Position numbers and translations under genes: made by a program. Shown piece by piece: positions 17,785-26,544 of a DNA stretch of 64,000 nucleotides. Source of the DNA: Flagellimonas sp. HMM57 (GTDB taxonomy: Bacteria; Bacteroidota; Bacteroidia; Flavobacteriales; Flavobacteriaceae); NCBI RefSeq assembly GCF_021390175.1, contig NZ_CP090004.1:62001-126000 (forward strand). Direction: 5' to 3'. The stretch's first letter is position 1. Every line of letters starts with the position of its first letter. The notes beneath the pieces were generated by a model. The model was not told the origin of the DNA. It was given only the letters and a program-made list of their open reading frames with translations, and made no database searches.

Positions 17785-19080
17785 ATGAACTTTTACAGTC
17801 TAAACAATTCCAACAATCAAGCATCGTTTAAAGAAGCAGTTATCGCAGGAATAGCTCCGGACAAAGGGCTCTACTTTCCTGAAAAAATTACTCCTTTATC
17901 AAAAGATTTCTTTGAAAATACTGATACTTATTCCAATTATGAAATAGCCTTTAAAGCAATTCATCAATTTGTGGGTTCTGATATTCCTGATGCTGTTTTA
18001 AGAACTATCCTTGAAAACGTGTTGGATTTTGACTTTCCTGTGGTAGAAGTTGCTGAAGACATTGCTACGCTTGAGCTTTTTCATGGTCCCACAATGGCTT
18101 TTAAGGATGTAGGCGCACGATTTATGGCAAATTGCTTGGGTCATTTTTCTAAAAATGAAAGCAATGAAGTGACTGTCCTTGTTGCCACCTCTGGTGATAC
18201 GGGAGGAGCGGTTGCCAATGGTTTTTTGGGAGTAAAAGGGGTAAATGTGGTCATACTGTACCCTAGTGGTAAAGTAAGCGACATTCAAGAAAGACAACTC
18301 ACCACTTTGGGACAAAATATTGTTGCAATGGAAGTTGAAGGTACTTTTGACGATTGCCAAAAAATGGTAAAAACTGCTTTTTTAGATGCAGAAATTACAG
18401 CTACAAAAAAATTAACATCGGCAAATAGCATTAATGTAGCAAGGTGGCTACCACAACTGTTCTATTTTTTGTTCGCCTATAAACAGGTTAAGTCCAAGGG
18501 TAAAGAAATTGTATTCTCCGTACCGTCAGGTAATTTTGGAAATATTTGTGCTGGAATGGTAGCCCAAAAATTGGGAATGCCCGTCAAGCATTTTGTAGCA
18601 GCTACCAATGCCAATGATGTAGTTCCAAAATTTATGCAGCATGGTGTTTATGAACCAGTACCTTCCATAGCAACAATTTCCAATGCAATGGATGTTGGAG
18701 ATCCCAGCAACTTTGTACGTATTAGACAACTGTACAAAAATAATTTTGCTGCACTTAAAGAAAATCTTTCCTCTTTTTCGTTTTCCGATGAAGAAACTAA
18801 AGTTGCCATGAAAGAGCTATATGATAACTCCGGGTATGTTGCAGACCCGCATGGAGCAGTGGGATACCTTGGTTTAAAAACATATCAGAAGTTGAATCCA
18901 GATACATTTGGAATCTTTCTGGAGACAGCACACCCTGTCAAGTTTTTAGCTACCGTAGAAGAAACTTTGAATGTGTCCCCTGAAATCCCTCCTCAAATCC
19001 AAAAAGTAATGGATAAAAAGAAAAGGTCGATTAAAATACGTTCCTACAATGAACTAAAATCCTATTTACAAAGTACTTAG
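17785..19080 (+). CDS. thrC: threonine synthase
   Basis: 431 aa from the ATG at 17785. An earlier in-frame TTG would run through the heptamer repeat, so it is rejected; MNFYSLNNSNNQASFKEAV is the family-like start. The PLP lysine lies in the HGPTMAFKDVGARF segment. The phosphate loop is ATSGDTGGAVANGF, and SVPSGNFGNICAG is the second conserved motif. The enzyme converts O-phosphohomoserine to threonine. It is the last gene of thrABC and a terminator follows at 19141-19173. Confidence 0.96.
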   Translation: MNFYSLNNSNNQASFKEAVIAGIAPDKGLYFPEKITPLSKDFFENTDTYSNYEIAFKAIHQFVGSDIPDAVLRTILENVLDFDFPVVEVAEDIATLELFHGPTMAFKDVGARFMANCLGHFSKNESNEVTVLVATSGDTGGAVANGFLGVKGVNVVILYPSGKVSDIQERQLTTLGQNIVAMEVEGTFDDCQKMVKTAFLDAEITATKKLTSANSINVARWLPQLFYFLFAYKQVKSKGKEIVFSVPSGNFGNICAGMVAQKLGMPVKHFVAATNANDVVPKFMQHGVYEPVPSIATISNAMDVGDPSNFVRIRQLYKNNFAALKENLSSFSFSDEETKVAMKELYDNSGYVADPHGAVGYLGLKTYQKLNPDTFGIFLETAHPVKFLATVEETLNVSPEIPPQIQKVMDKKKRSIKIRSYNELKSYLQST

Positions 19081-19140
19081 ACATTTCCGATTTTCAATAA
19101 TTGATAACTTACTCAGAATGGATTGGGGCATGAAATGAAC

Positions 19141-19173
19141 AAAGGGTAGATTTATTTAAAAATCCACCCTTTT
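19141..19173. terminator. bidirectional terminator between thrC and the alginate lyase gene
   Basis: AAAGGGTAGATTT (19141-19153) pairs with AAATCCACCCTTT (19160-19172) with one A-C mismatch and a 6-nt loop. A and T runs on both outer ends allow use by both converging transcripts. Confidence 0.75.
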
Positions 19174-19195
19174 CCATTCCAGATCCAATTAGTAT

Positions 19196-20473
19196 TTAAT
19201 TCGTATGGTCTAGATCATAATCATATACCACGACTTCTCCGTAGTTGTCAGGGTCATTTGCGCTACTTCCTTCCCTATTTGCATTACTTTGGGTGTAGTT
19301 ACCGATTTTAAAATAAGCATCTCCATAGTCTATGTCCATGAGTACGGAACTACCACCATCTTTGACCAAATAGGAAGAAGCAGAACCGCTATTATAGGCA
19401 CTCTTTAAATTCCCATCCTCACTATAATAACAATAGTGCCTACCGTTTATCACTTCAAAAATAACTTCGTGAACCGTTCCCAAAGAGTATCCTCTTTTTA
19501 TGGTGAGATCACTTCTTAATACTTCTCCATTAAAACTAAGGAACAAGTGGTCCCCTTCTAAACGCAATACCATAGCATCGTCTATTCCCTCTGCTTTATT
19601 TCCATGTATCTGAGTTGCCACTAAATGGTCTTTTACTATGGGTAAATGGGTAATGGCCTGTTTTACATAAATAAAGTGCTTGCCATTGGTATTCCAATAA
19701 ATGTCTGAACTTCCATCTTCTTTACGCTCTCTAAATTCGGAGCGAACGTAATCTGAATTGGGTGTAGTACCATTGTTTGTTCGAATAGGGGCTCTAAACA
19801 CGATCCCGTTTCCTGACCCGTTCACAAAGAAATACTCATTGTTACCCTCACCACAAAGCGTTTTGTCCTCCGACCCATCAGGATAGGTTATTTTCCACTG
19901 GTTACAGTTGGGCATCAAATCCGAAGGTATGCTTGCATTTCCAGAAGGTGGTGTACTGCCCGATCCACTAAAACTAAACGAGTCAACATCAAATAAATAA
20001 CCACTACCACCTTTAAAAACAAGATAAAGGTCAGAATTATTGGAGTTATCGTTCATACTTCCCGTAAAGGTTTGCATAGCGTTCCATCCTCCAGTATTGG
20101 ATATATTTACCGTTCCCAGCAGGTCGCTACTTGGACCCCCTGCCCTAAATTCTATTCTTCCGCCACTTCTATCACTGGCAGCTCTTACGGAAACAGAAGC
20201 TGCTCCGGAAAAGTCAAAATCCTCAAATCTGATCCAATCATTGTTTTCTACGTAGCCAACTTTTGAGCCGTTTACAATGTTAATACCGCTCTGCGCATCA
20301 TAATTTTCAGCTTGGATCGTGCCAGTAGTCAATTCTGCTACTATAAATTCTTCTTGGGCATTGGTTTCAATATCTTCTTCAAGAGTGCTATCCGAGCAGC
20401 CAATTAGAAATAGTAGGCAGCAGGCAATAATCATTTTAGGAATTTGCAGAAAAAAATTTTCAAAGTAATTCAT
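19196..20473 (-). CDS. secreted alginate lyase lipoprotein: carbohydrate-binding module (CBM6-like) plus PL7
   Basis: 425 aa. A lipoprotein signal ends at LIGC (Cys26) followed by SDS. Residues about 50-168 resemble a CBM6-like beta-sandwich (IQAENYDAQSGI, GYVENNDWIRFEDFDFSG), then a Ser/Pro-rich linker (169-181) and a PL7 alginate lyase domain. The PL7 signatures are RSEFRE (244-249), QIH (288-290) and YFKIGNYTQ (about 396-404). In PL7, QIH is usually associated with guluronate-containing blocks and QVH with polymannuronate. The enzyme cleaves alginate by beta-elimination at the cell surface. The gene is monocistronic, with a tandem operator-like array 42-80 bp upstream of its start. The PL7 call is firm; the CBM subfamily is less so. 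Confidence 0.9.
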   Translation of the reverse strand: MNYFENFFLQIPKMIIACCLLFLIGCSDSTLEEDIETNAQEEFIVAELTTGTIQAENYDAQSGINIVNGSKVGYVENNDWIRFEDFDFSGAASVSVRAASDRSGGRIEFRAGGPSSDLLGTVNISNTGGWNAMQTFTGSMNDNSNNSDLYLVFKGGSGYLFDVDSFSFSGSGSTPPSGNASIPSDLMPNCNQWKITYPDGSEDKTLCGEGNNEYFFVNGSGNGIVFRAPIRTNNGTTPNSDYVRSEFRERKEDGSSDIYWNTNGKHFIYVKQAITHLPIVKDHLVATQIHGNKAEGIDDAMVLRLEGDHLFLSFNGEVLRSDLTIKRGYSLGTVHEVIFEVINGRHYCYYSEDGNLKSAYNSGSASSYLVKDGGSSVLMDIDYGDAYFKIGNYTQSNANREGSSANDPDNYGEVVVYDYDLDHTN

Positions 20474-20514
20474 GATAGTGTTGTTTAATTAATAATTCAG
20501 AAACGTTGTGCAAA

Positions 20515-20553
20515 TTGGTTAATCAGATTGGTTTACCAATTTGGATAACCAAA
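20515..20553. promoter_or_regulatory. three tandem 13-bp operator-like units upstream of the alginate lyase gene
   Basis: Three consecutive 13-mers begin at 20515, 20528 and 20541: TTGGTTAATCAGA, TTGGTTTACCAAT and TTGGATAACCAAA. The second and third are dyads of the form TTGG-N4-CCAA and the first is a degenerate copy. They sit 42-80 bp upstream of the lyase start codon, as expected for a repressor or activator array. The regulator is not in this window. GntR/FadR-like control of alginate genes is known in related bacteria, but the match to this motif is my inference. Confidence 0.6.
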
Positions 20554-20904
20554 TATACTGTTAAAAATGTATATCCTTCATTTTGTGTAAGAAAAATCGA
20601 TAAAATGTTATTTTTTTAACATTTGATTGGCCTGCTATTGAATTTATAGCAAATACCAACCTTCTGCATAATAAAGTTATTTGCCATCCTACACCTAATG
20701 ATATGTGGGGTTTAGGTGTTTATGGATATTTTATCAAATCAATATAGTTTGATCTGAACTTGAAAATGAATTATAAAAAGCTACGGGGAGAAAAAAATAA
20801 GTTTAGGTTTAGGTTCACCATACTAAATGTTTTACTGTGCAACTGGTTTTTTACCCTAATAAATATTCAACAACATTTAGTTCAAAACATTCCAAATCGG
20901 TTTC
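20554..20904. other. AT-rich intergenic stretch without a gene
   Basis: No convincing ORF. The one visible structure is ACACCTAA (20691-20698) pairing with TTAGGTGT (20712-20719), an 8-bp hairpin with a 13-nt loop followed by TTATGG; it could be a weak terminator or nothing. Otherwise I see only AT-rich sequence between two divergent promoters. Confidence 0.5.
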
Positions 20905-20933
20905 TTGATTCGTCCTTTATTTCAATATTTTTG
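20905..20933 (+). promoter_or_regulatory. gcvT promoter
   Basis: TTG (20905-20907), an 18-bp spacer and TATTTTTG (20926-20933) match the Bacteroidota TTG/TAnnTTTG promoter. They lie 20 bp before the gcvT start codon. Confidence 0.6.
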
Positions 20934-20952
20934 CAGAGACTAAAATTGAATT

Positions 20953-22038
20953 ATGAAAGATACGGCACTAACCAAAATCCATACTTCCTTAGGTGCAAAA
21001 ATAGTTCCTTTTGCAGGCTATAATATGCCTGTCTCCTATGAAGGCGTAAATATTGAACACGAAACTGTAAGAAAGGCTATTGGTGTTTTTGATGTATCCC
21101 ATATGGGCGAATTTTTAATTGAAGGCCCCAAAGCCTTGGAATTGATACAAAAAGTTTCGTCGAACGATGCCTCCAAGCTAGTGGTTGGAAAGGCACAATA
21201 TAGTTGTTTGCCTAACGAAACTGGAGGAATCGTTGATGATTTGATTATTTATAAAATAAAAGAGGAAACCTATCTTTTGGTCGTAAACGCTTCCAATATA
21301 GAAAAGGATTGGAACCATATCTCAAATTACAATGAAGGTATTGGGGCCACAATGCGAAACCTTTCAGATGAATATTCATTATTGGCCATCCAAGGTCCAA
21401 AAGCTGTTGAAGCCATGCAATCGCAGTCCTCGATTGACCTTTCTGAAATTAAGTTCTACAACTTTATGGTAGGCGATTTTGCGGGAATAGACCATGTGAT
21501 CATCTCTGCAACGGGTTATACAGGTTCAGGAGGATTTGAAATTTACTGTAAGAACTCAGAAGTAAAACAGGTATGGGATAAAGTATTGGAAGCTGGCGCT
21601 GACTTTGGTATAAAACCTATTGGTCTGGCGGCTCGCGATACGCTTAGACTGGAAATGGGCTATTGCCTTTACGGAAATGATATTGATGAGACTACTTCTC
21701 CGCTTGAAGCCGGTTTGGGCTGGGTAACAAAATTCACTAAGGATTTTGTAAACAATGAAGCTCTGGCCAAACAAAAAGAGGAAGGACCAAAAAGAAAGCT
21801 GGTAGCATTTCGGTTAGAGGAAAAAGGTATTCCAAGAAATGGATATACTATAGTTGACGAGGCTGGAAATGAAATTGGCAATGTGACTTCTGGAACAATG
21901 TCCCCATCACTTTCCAAAGGAATTGGCCTAGGATACGTTTCTACCGAACACTCAAAAATAGATACCACAATCCATATCCAGATACGTAAGAACAAGGTGC
22001 CCGCCACAATTGTAAAACTTCCATTTTATAAAGCGTAA
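20953..22038 (+). CDS. gcvT: glycine cleavage system aminomethyltransferase (T protein)
   Basis: 361 aa, the usual T-protein length. It takes the aminomethyl group from lipoylated H protein, releases ammonia and makes methylenetetrahydrofolate. The start MKDTALTKIHTSLGAKIVPFAGYNMPV, the folate-binding GVFDVSHMGE, and GLAARDTLRLEMGYCLYG with the later LGYVSTEHS are canonical. The gene is not next to gcvH or gcvP here. Its stop is immediately followed by the glutaminase ATG, so the two are cotranscribed and probably translationally coupled. Confidence 0.95.
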   Translation: MKDTALTKIHTSLGAKIVPFAGYNMPVSYEGVNIEHETVRKAIGVFDVSHMGEFLIEGPKALELIQKVSSNDASKLVVGKAQYSCLPNETGGIVDDLIIYKIKEETYLLVVNASNIEKDWNHISNYNEGIGATMRNLSDEYSLLAIQGPKAVEAMQSQSSIDLSEIKFYNFMVGDFAGIDHVIISATGYTGSGGFEIYCKNSEVKQVWDKVLEAGADFGIKPIGLAARDTLRLEMGYCLYGNDIDETTSPLEAGLGWVTKFTKDFVNNEALAKQKEEGPKRKLVAFRLEEKGIPRNGYTIVDEAGNEIGNVTSGTMSPSLSKGIGLGYVSTEHSKIDTTIHIQIRKNKVPATIVKLPFYKA

Positions 22039-22953
22039 ATGCCAAATTTTCAGCCCATATTGGATGCTATTTTTCAAGAAGCCAAACAACAGACCAATAA
22101 GGGTAAAGTAGCTGACTATATTCCTGAACTATCGGTCGTAGACCCTACTAAATTTGGTGTCGCCATTTTAGATGATATTGGGAATCTGTACAGTGTAGGA
22201 GATGCCCAAGAAAACTTTTCAATACAAAGTATAAGTAAAGTATTGACCTTGTCCATGGTAATGTCCCATGTGGGAGAAACATTGTGGAAACGTGTTGGTG
22301 TGGAACCGTCGGGAGATCCATTCAACCACCTATCGCTCTTGGAAATGGAGAATGGTGTACCACGGAATCCGCTTATAAATGCTGGAGCAATAGTTGTTTG
22401 CGATGTTTTGGTTTCAAGATTGGAAAATCCAAAATTGGATTTTTTGAAATATGTCCAAGATATAGCTAATGACCCGACTATAACCTACGATGAAAAAGTT
22501 GCTGAATCAGAAATGAGAACAGGGTTCAGAAACTATGCTGCAGCCAATCTGATCAAATCTTTTGGAAATCTTGAAAACGACGTTGAAAGGGTACTGGATT
22601 TTTATTTTTATTCGTGTTCGTTAACTATGTCTTGCGAACAATTGGTGAAGGTTTTTTACATGTTCATGAACAGGGGGAAATGCCTTAGAAACAATACCCA
22701 TCTTACATTATCACAAGTAAAACGTATAAATGCAATAATGCTTACCTGTGGGTTTTATGATGAAGCTGGAGAATTTGCTTTTGAAGTGGGCCTACCTGGT
22801 AAAAGTGGTGTTGGCGGCGGAATAGTGGCGTTATTGCCCAACGAGTTCTGCGTAGCTACTTGGGCACCGGGATTGAACGAGAAAGGAAATTCGAAGCTAG
22901 GCATGTGGGCTTTGGAAAAATTAACGACCGAAACAGGTTTGTCAATATTTTAA
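22039..22953 (+). CDS. glsA: glutaminase A
   Basis: 304 aa, standard for GlsA. A serine-dependent beta-lactamase-fold enzyme converting glutamine to glutamate and ammonia. The nucleophile pair Ser64-x-x-Lys67 lies in FSIQSISKVLTL; RNPLINAGAIVV and PGKSGVGGGIVAL are further family motifs. The start codon abuts the gcvT stop with no gap. Pairing with gcvT suggests a transcript for amino-acid nitrogen release, although the biological link is inference. Confidence 0.95.
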   Translation: MPNFQPILDAIFQEAKQQTNKGKVADYIPELSVVDPTKFGVAILDDIGNLYSVGDAQENFSIQSISKVLTLSMVMSHVGETLWKRVGVEPSGDPFNHLSLLEMENGVPRNPLINAGAIVVCDVLVSRLENPKLDFLKYVQDIANDPTITYDEKVAESEMRTGFRNYAAANLIKSFGNLENDVERVLDFYFYSCSLTMSCEQLVKVFYMFMNRGKCLRNNTHLTLSQVKRINAIMLTCGFYDEAGEFAFEVGLPGKSGVGGGIVALLPNEFCVATWAPGLNEKGNSKLGMWALEKLTTETGLSIF

Positions 22954-22956
22954 TAG

Positions 22957-23778
22957 TTGAATAAAAAAAAGATACTGATACTTGGTGCAAGTGGTTTTAT
23001 AGGCAATGTTATCTATAAAGAACTTTGCTCCTATTTTAATACGTACGGCACCTATTTTTCGAATAGGTCTTTTTCTGATAATCAACAATTCTACCGATAC
23101 GATTTAGAAGAAGACGATATTTTTCAAATCCTTGACAAAGTGCGTCCAGATTTTATAATCTCTGCTTTACGCGGAAACTTTGGGGCACAGGTACAGGCGC
23201 ATCAACATGTAATGGAATATCTTATCCAGCATAGATGCAAACTCTATTTTATTTCATCTGCCAATGTTTTTGACGCCTATAGTAAATTCCCTTCCTATGA
23301 GTCCGACAAAACCCTATCGGAAAGTGTCTATGGCAGGCTCAAGATTAAAATTGAGAATATGATGATGCGGTTGCCTAAGGAAAAAACTGCCATTCTTAGG
23401 GTTCCTATGGTCTTTGGGAATACGTCGCCCAGAATAAAGGAAATAAAATCGAATCTGGAAAACAACGAACCCATTGAGGTCTTTCCAAATCTCATCATCA
23501 ATGTCACCAACGATGACAGGCTTACACAGCAAATCCATTATTTGATCAATAGGGACAAAACAGGAATTTTTCACTTGGGCAGTATTGATTTAATCCAGCA
23601 TGAAGAATTTATCAAAGAAATCATTAAGCGTATCGGAAACTATCATCCAGTACTAAAACGAGTTTTTACGACCAATGAGGACAGGTACTTGGCCGCATTG
23701 CCCAAAGACAATAAGCTTCCTAAAAATTTAAGGATACGTTATCAAGATATTATTGACCATCACCTTACCGTTGATTAA
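22957..23778 (+). CDS. NAD(P)-dependent sugar-epimerase-like short-chain reductase (RmlD-like)
   Basis: 273 aa. The N-terminal Rossmann motif is ILILGASGFIGNVIY. The active-site region has SSANVFDAYSKFPSYESD and a YGRLK segment resembling YxxxK, as in dTDP-4-dehydrorhamnose reductase and related extended SDRs. The substrate cannot be read from sequence. The start is a TTG at 22957, three bases after the glutaminase stop; no ATG lies nearby that would keep the GxxGxxG loop, so TTG appears to be the real start. It is the third gene of the gcvT-glsA transcript. Confidence 0.8.
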   Translation: MNKKKILILGASGFIGNVIYKELCSYFNTYGTYFSNRSFSDNQQFYRYDLEEDDIFQILDKVRPDFIISALRGNFGAQVQAHQHVMEYLIQHRCKLYFISSANVFDAYSKFPSYESDKTLSESVYGRLKIKIENMMMRLPKEKTAILRVPMVFGNTSPRIKEIKSNLENNEPIEVFPNLIINVTNDDRLTQQIHYLINRDKTGIFHLGSIDLIQHEEFIKEIIKRIGNYHPVLKRVFTTNEDRYLAALPKDNKLPKNLRIRYQDIIDHHLTVD

Positions 23779-23833
23779 CTTTACCAGTGTCTCTACTATT
23801 TTTCAATCCTTATAAACTTGAAAACAATATGAT

Positions 23834-24121
23834 ATGGAAAAGTTAAACGAAATCCAGATAAATGAATCATTAAAAGAGCTAAATGGATGGGATTATGATG
23901 GTGATCTTATATACAAATCATTTCAATTTAAGGATTTCAAAGAAACCTTTGCGCTTATGACCCAAATTGCGTTTGAATGTGAAGAATTAAACCATCATCC
24001 CAACTGGGAAAATGTATATAACAATCTTATCATAAAATTGAATACCCATGATGCCGATGGTATTACACAAAAGGATTTTGACCTTGCCAAACGCATAGAA
24101 AGTATCGTAAGCAACAAATAG
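23834..24121 (+). CDS. 4a-hydroxytetrahydrobiopterin dehydratase (pterin carbinolamine dehydratase)
   Basis: 95 aa, the full length for this small family. The signature ELNHHPNWENVYNNL with the later NTHDADGIT matches the catalytic His pair and the helix/sheet of PCD/DCoH. It dehydrates the 4a-carbinolamine formed by aromatic amino-acid hydroxylases, regenerating the pterin cofactor. No hydroxylase is visible in the window. The gene stands alone between two plus-strand genes. Confidence 0.92.
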   Translation: MEKLNEIQINESLKELNGWDYDGDLIYKSFQFKDFKETFALMTQIAFECEELNHHPNWENVYNNLIIKLNTHDADGITQKDFDLAKRIESIVSNK

Positions 24122-24197
24122 GAACTCCTTTTAAAACATACTTGCAAAGGGGTCTTTTTTTGTTAAATTTGCCACTATTCGTAACCAAAACTCATGT

Positions 24198-24908
24198 ATG
24201 GGAAGAGCATTTGAATTTAGAAAAGCACGAAAAATGAAGCGCTGGGCGGCTATGTCCAAAGCGTTTACCAGAATTGGAAAAGATATTGTCATGGCCGTTA
24301 AAGAGGGTGGTCCCGACCCTGATGCCAACTCTAGATTACGTGCAGTTATTCAAAATGCAAAGTCGGTCAACATGCCCAAGGACAATATTGAGCGGGCAAT
24401 TAAAAGAGCTTCCGATAAGAACCAAGGGGATTACAAAGAGGTTTTGTTTGAAGGCTATGCGCCCCATGGTATTGCCATTCTTATTGAAACCGCTACCGAT
24501 AACAACACCAGAACCGTTGCCAATATCCGTAGTTATTTTAATAAGTGTAATGGTAGTTTGGGTACTTCGGGCTCGGTAGAGTTTATGTTTGACCATACCT
24601 GTAACTTCAGAATAGCGGGCGAAGACATAGACCCCGAAGAATTGGAACTGGAAATGATCGATTTTGGTGCCGAAGAGGTTTTTGTGGACGAGGATGGTAT
24701 TCTAATTTATGCCCCTTTCGAAAGTTTTGGAGATATTCAAAAAGAATTGGAATCCCGTGAAATAGAAATTCTGTCATCTGGATTTGAACGTATTCCACAA
24801 GTTACCAAAGAGCTTTCAGAAGAACAGATAGCTGATGTTGAGAAACTCCTGGAAAAAATTGAAGAAGATGATGATGTACAGAATGTATACCATACCATGC
24901 AGGAGTAA
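24198..24908 (+). CDS. YebC/PmpR family DNA-binding regulatory protein
   Basis: 236 aa, consistent with the YebC/TACO1 family. The start MGRAFEFRKARKMKRWAAMSK is the Bacteroidota variant of the usual GHSKWANIK opening. DPDANSRLRAVIQNAKSVNMPKDNIERAI and FEGYAPHGIAILIE are diagnostic. Members have been described as transcriptional regulators and, more recently, as factors relieving ribosome stalling. Which role applies here is not visible. It is monocistronic by spacing. Confidence 0.93.
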   Translation: MGRAFEFRKARKMKRWAAMSKAFTRIGKDIVMAVKEGGPDPDANSRLRAVIQNAKSVNMPKDNIERAIKRASDKNQGDYKEVLFEGYAPHGIAILIETATDNNTRTVANIRSYFNKCNGSLGTSGSVEFMFDHTCNFRIAGEDIDPEELELEMIDFGAEEVFVDEDGILIYAPFESFGDIQKELESREIEILSSGFERIPQVTKELSEEQIADVEKLLEKIEEDDDVQNVYHTMQE

Positions 24909-25131
24909 GCTCTTTAAAGAAAGTCTTGTTCTTAAGAAACTTTTTTACAATAGATGTATAGCTTTTTTTGAAATTAGAATAATCTTTTTCAACCTAGCTT
25001 ACCTGTGAATCTATGACCAGAATTCGCTCAATATCCTGAACATCGCAATAATTGATATAATCCCATAAGAGTATTGAATTCCATATATGCTTCCAAAACA
25101 AGATTTCAATACCATAATCCTATTCGTAATA

Positions 25132-26541
25132 TCATTCCTTAATCCAAAGTCCCTCCATTTGTTCCAAAGATTTCCCCTTGGTCTCAGGTACCCATTTCCA
25201 TACAAACCACGCCGCGATAAAACCAATGATACCGTACAACCAATACGCAAAACCGTGATTGAATTTTTCGGTCAACCATGAATTTTCGTTCATCATCGGA
25301 AAAGTCTGTGATACGATGAAATTGGATATCCATTGTACTCCTACTGCCAAGGCCATGGCTTTGCCCCTAATCTTATTGGGAAACATCTCCGATAATAGCA
25401 CCCAAGTAACGGGACCCCAAGAAATCGCAAAAGCAGCCACATAGACCAATATACTGATCAGTGAAAGTAATCCCATAGTATTGGTGGAAAATGTAGTCCC
25501 CAGTGCCAACATACTTATCCCCATACCTATGGCACCGATAATTTGCAATGGTTTTCTACCAAAACGATCTACCGTTTTGATAGCTATAACCGTAAAAGTG
25601 AGATTGATAGCACCTACTATTATGGTCTGCAACAGCGATGTATCTGTATTGGCCCCAGCATTTTTAAAGATTTCAGGAGCATAATAAAGTACCACGTTAA
25701 TCCCTACAAATTGCTGAAAAACAGAAAGAAGGATACCTATAAAAATGACAAGATACCCATAGGAAAATAAGCTTCCTGAAGTATGGCGGGTAATTCCGCC
25801 AACAATACTCTCTATGATGTCTCTGGTATTCTCCTTTGGATTTATTTTGTTTAGAATTTCACGTGCCTCTTCCACTTTTCCTTTCAGTACCAACCATCTT
25901 GGACTTCTTGGGACAACAAACAACAATATGAAAAATAGAGACGCAGGTATAACTTCCGAAGCAAACATCCAACGCCAGCCCACCATTCTGAGCCAGTCTT
26001 CGCTGCCTTGGTTGGAAATACCGTAATTAACAAAGTATACCACCAACATACCAAAAATAATGGCAAACTGGTTCCAGGATACCAAGCTGCCACGGCGTTT
26101 ACTTGGTGCTACTTCTGAGATGTACATCGGGCTTAGCATAGAAGCCAGTCCTACACCTATACCTCCAATAATCCTATAAAAAATAAACTGTTTGAGATGG
26201 GCATGGTTTCCCTCACCTATAGCTGCAAAACCTAACTCTGGCATAGCCGAACCCAGTGCCGATATTAAAAAAAGTAGCGCTGCCAGCATTAAACTTTTCC
26301 TACGCCCAAAACGGACCGAAAAATAGCCGCCCAAAATACTTCCTATAATACAACCGATCAAAGCGCTTGAAACCACAAAGCCCAATAAAGAGTTTGCTCG
26401 TAATTCGTCGTAGCCCAGAGGATCAACGAAAAAGCTTTTAAGGGAGCCAACGGTCCCAGAAATAACAGCAGTATCGTATCCAAATAGCAAACCACCTAGA
26501 GCGGCGACCAACGTTATCTTTGTTAGGTATCCTTTTTTCAA
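25132..26541 (-). CDS. sugar:proton symporter of the MFS sugar-porter family, probably xylose
   Basis: 469 aa with twelve membrane helices. Sugar-porter signatures are all present: GYDTAVISG in helix 1, RFGRRKSLM, VPRSPRWLVLKGK, DRFGRKPLQ and the C-terminal PETKGKSLEQMEG. It lies 3 bp downstream of xylA on the same strand, third in xylB-xylA-transporter. The context makes xylose the likely substrate (XylE-like). Confidence 0.9.
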   Translation of the reverse strand: MKKGYLTKITLVAALGGLLFGYDTAVISGTVGSLKSFFVDPLGYDELRANSLLGFVVSSALIGCIIGSILGGYFSVRFGRRKSLMLAALLFLISALGSAMPELGFAAIGEGNHAHLKQFIFYRIIGGIGVGLASMLSPMYISEVAPSKRRGSLVSWNQFAIIFGMLVVYFVNYGISNQGSEDWLRMVGWRWMFASEVIPASLFFILLFVVPRSPRWLVLKGKVEEAREILNKINPKENTRDIIESIVGGITRHTSGSLFSYGYLVIFIGILLSVFQQFVGINVVLYYAPEIFKNAGANTDTSLLQTIIVGAINLTFTVIAIKTVDRFGRKPLQIIGAIGMGISMLALGTTFSTNTMGLLSLISILVYVAAFAISWGPVTWVLLSEMFPNKIRGKAMALAVGVQWISNFIVSQTFPMMNENSWLTEKFNHGFAYWLYGIIGFIAAWFVWKWVPETKGKSLEQMEGLWIKE

Positions 26542-26544
26542 AAT

